Source: Babylonia areolata (taxonomy: Eukaryota; Mollusca; Gastropoda; Neogastropoda; Buccinidae). Taken from it: DNA of 64,000 bases. Below, in pieces: positions 1 to 64,000 of this stretch (position 1 is its first letter; the number at the start of each line of letters is the position of its first letter). The notes below the pieces were generated by a model, which searched no databases, was not told the DNA's origin, and was given only the letters and a program-made list of their open reading frames with translations. The translations under genes were made by a program, and so were the position numbers. The stretch is taken from positions 51,366,103 to 51,430,102 of the forward strand of contig NC_134898.1 in assembly GCF_041734735.1 (NCBI RefSeq), written 5' to 3'.

Positions 1-520
1 TTTCTGTCAATCACGGATACACACATTACGGGCCACAGACAGTTTCTGTCATCACAGATACACACATTACGGGCCACAGTTTCTGTCAATCACGGATACA
101 CACATTACGGGCCACAGACAGTTTCTGTCAATCACAGATACACATATTACGGGCCACAGACAGTTTCTGTCAATCACAGATACACACATTACGGGCTACA
201 GACAGTTTCTGTCAATCACGGATACACACATTACGGGCCACAGACACAGTTTCTGTCAATCACAGATACACACATTACGGGCCACAGACACAGTTTCTGT
301 CAATCACGGATACACACATTACGGGCCACAGAGACAGTTTCTGTCAATCACAGATACACACATTACGGGCCACAGACAGTTTTCGTCAATCACGGATACA
401 CACATTACGGGCCACAGACACAGTTTCTGTCAATCACGGATACACACATGTACAGGCCACCGACACAGTTTCTGTCAATCACAGATACATACATTACGGG
501 CCACAGACACAGTTTCCATC
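1..520. repeat. Minisatellite, 42-44 bp unit, abutting the donor of exon 27
   Basis: About 12 copies of a unit reading tttctgtcaatcacggatac followed by acacattacgggccacagac. Each unit contains the short inverted repeat gacag-ttt-ctgtc. On the gene strand the first unit overlaps the 5' splice site, since GTGAGTGATGGAAACTGTG aligns with the unit's GTGATTGACAGAAACTGTG. The array runs off the left edge, so its full length is unknown. Confidence 0.97.
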
Positions 521-526
521 ACTCAC

Positions 527-63496
<62,970 letters not shown>

Positions 63497-63561
63497 CTGA
63501 AAGAGAAGGGATGCGCACAAAAAGCGACAACAGAGCAATACTATTTCAACTGTACTGTTTT

Positions 63562-63690
63562 ACCCCCAAAGTGGTGAAGTCTGGCTGCCTACATGGTGGG
63601 GCAAAAATGGTCATACACATAAAAGCCCACTCGCGCACATTAAAATGAACGTGGGAGTTGCAGCCCACAAATGAAGACAAAGAAGAAGCA
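63562..63690 (+). mobile_element. SINE family C 3' fragment
   Basis: tggctgcctacatggtgggg, gtcatacacataaaagccca and gttgcagcccacaaatgaag, then (GAA)-like. Confidence 0.75.
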
Positions 63691-64000
63691 GTACCGTTTT
63701 AATTGTATTGGGGTTTCTTTTGGGTAACAACAGATTACACTGTGTGAACTTCAGACTGCTCTCCATGGGGAAAGCGTCGTCTCCACAGTGCAAGACCATA
63801 TCTTTTTTTTCCTTTTTTTTCTGTCTGCAACTGTTCTTTTTTTTTTTATCATCAAAACAAATCTTTCTACACAAAATTTTGCCAGGGACAACTCTTTTGT
63901 TGCCTTGGATTCTTTTACATGCGCTTAGTCCATGCCGCATTTAGGACCTCTGTTTGTCATCTCATCTGGAAAAAAAACACAAATCAACGAGACTGCCGCT
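63690..64000 (-). mobile_element. SINE family A, inverted, running to the window edge
   Basis: gtaacaacagattacactgt, gctctccatggggaaagcgt, ttttgccagggacaactctt and gttgccttggattcttttac; the head is not reached clearly. Confidence 0.78.

Overview
Raw eukaryotic nuclear DNA, most likely from a gastropod mollusc. That inference rests on the dense tRNA-derived SINE families, RTE-type and zinc-finger-tailed LINEs, long CA/GT tracts and an intron-rich RNF213-type gene; nothing in the window names the species. No prokaryotic features are present.

One host gene fills the window. On the minus strand, from about 63496 down to 527, I can chain 27 exons (about 3.97 kb, about 1,320 codons) of a gene recognisable as RNF213 (mysterin), the giant AAA+ ATPase / E3 ubiquitin ligase. 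Intron phases agree across the whole chain from 60790 to 527. The exons run from a region upstream of AAA1, through the degenerate AAA1-like and AAA2 parts (P-loop GVGKT at 49015-49255) and AAA3 (Walker A GETGCGKT, Walker B LFFDEAN), to AAA4 (Walker A GKPGSSKS, Walker B VVLDEVG, sensor ISNW). The start codon lies beyond the right edge; the rest of the AAA core and the E3 module lie beyond the left edge.

The introns are the striking part. Every large minisatellite in the window (11 arrays, about 0.3 to 3.2 kb each) touches or lies within about 80 bp of an exon edge. In at least six the repeat unit contains the splice site itself, and in four it contains part of the exon: 3080-4919, 8370-11239, 42319-43165 and 55912-56191. 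The gene therefore carries tandem fields of copied 5' or 3' splice sites (about 90 donor copies in one intron, about 40 acceptor copies in another).

The remaining introns hold transposons: a nearly whole zinc-finger-tailed LINE (14933-19062, one frameshift); an RTE-like LINE 3' half with target duplications (53762-55783, one stop); an RNase H-bearing LINE 3' end (20466-21475); an internally deleted CR1/L2-like LINE (32030-33790); older LINE relics (19063-19760, 48480-48960, 58175-58330); a pogo-like deletion derivative (45025-45828); three TTAA-flanked piggyBac-like MITEs; and about 30 SINE copies or fragments of several modular families. No LTR retrotransposon, virus-like element, CRISPR array or RNA gene was supported.
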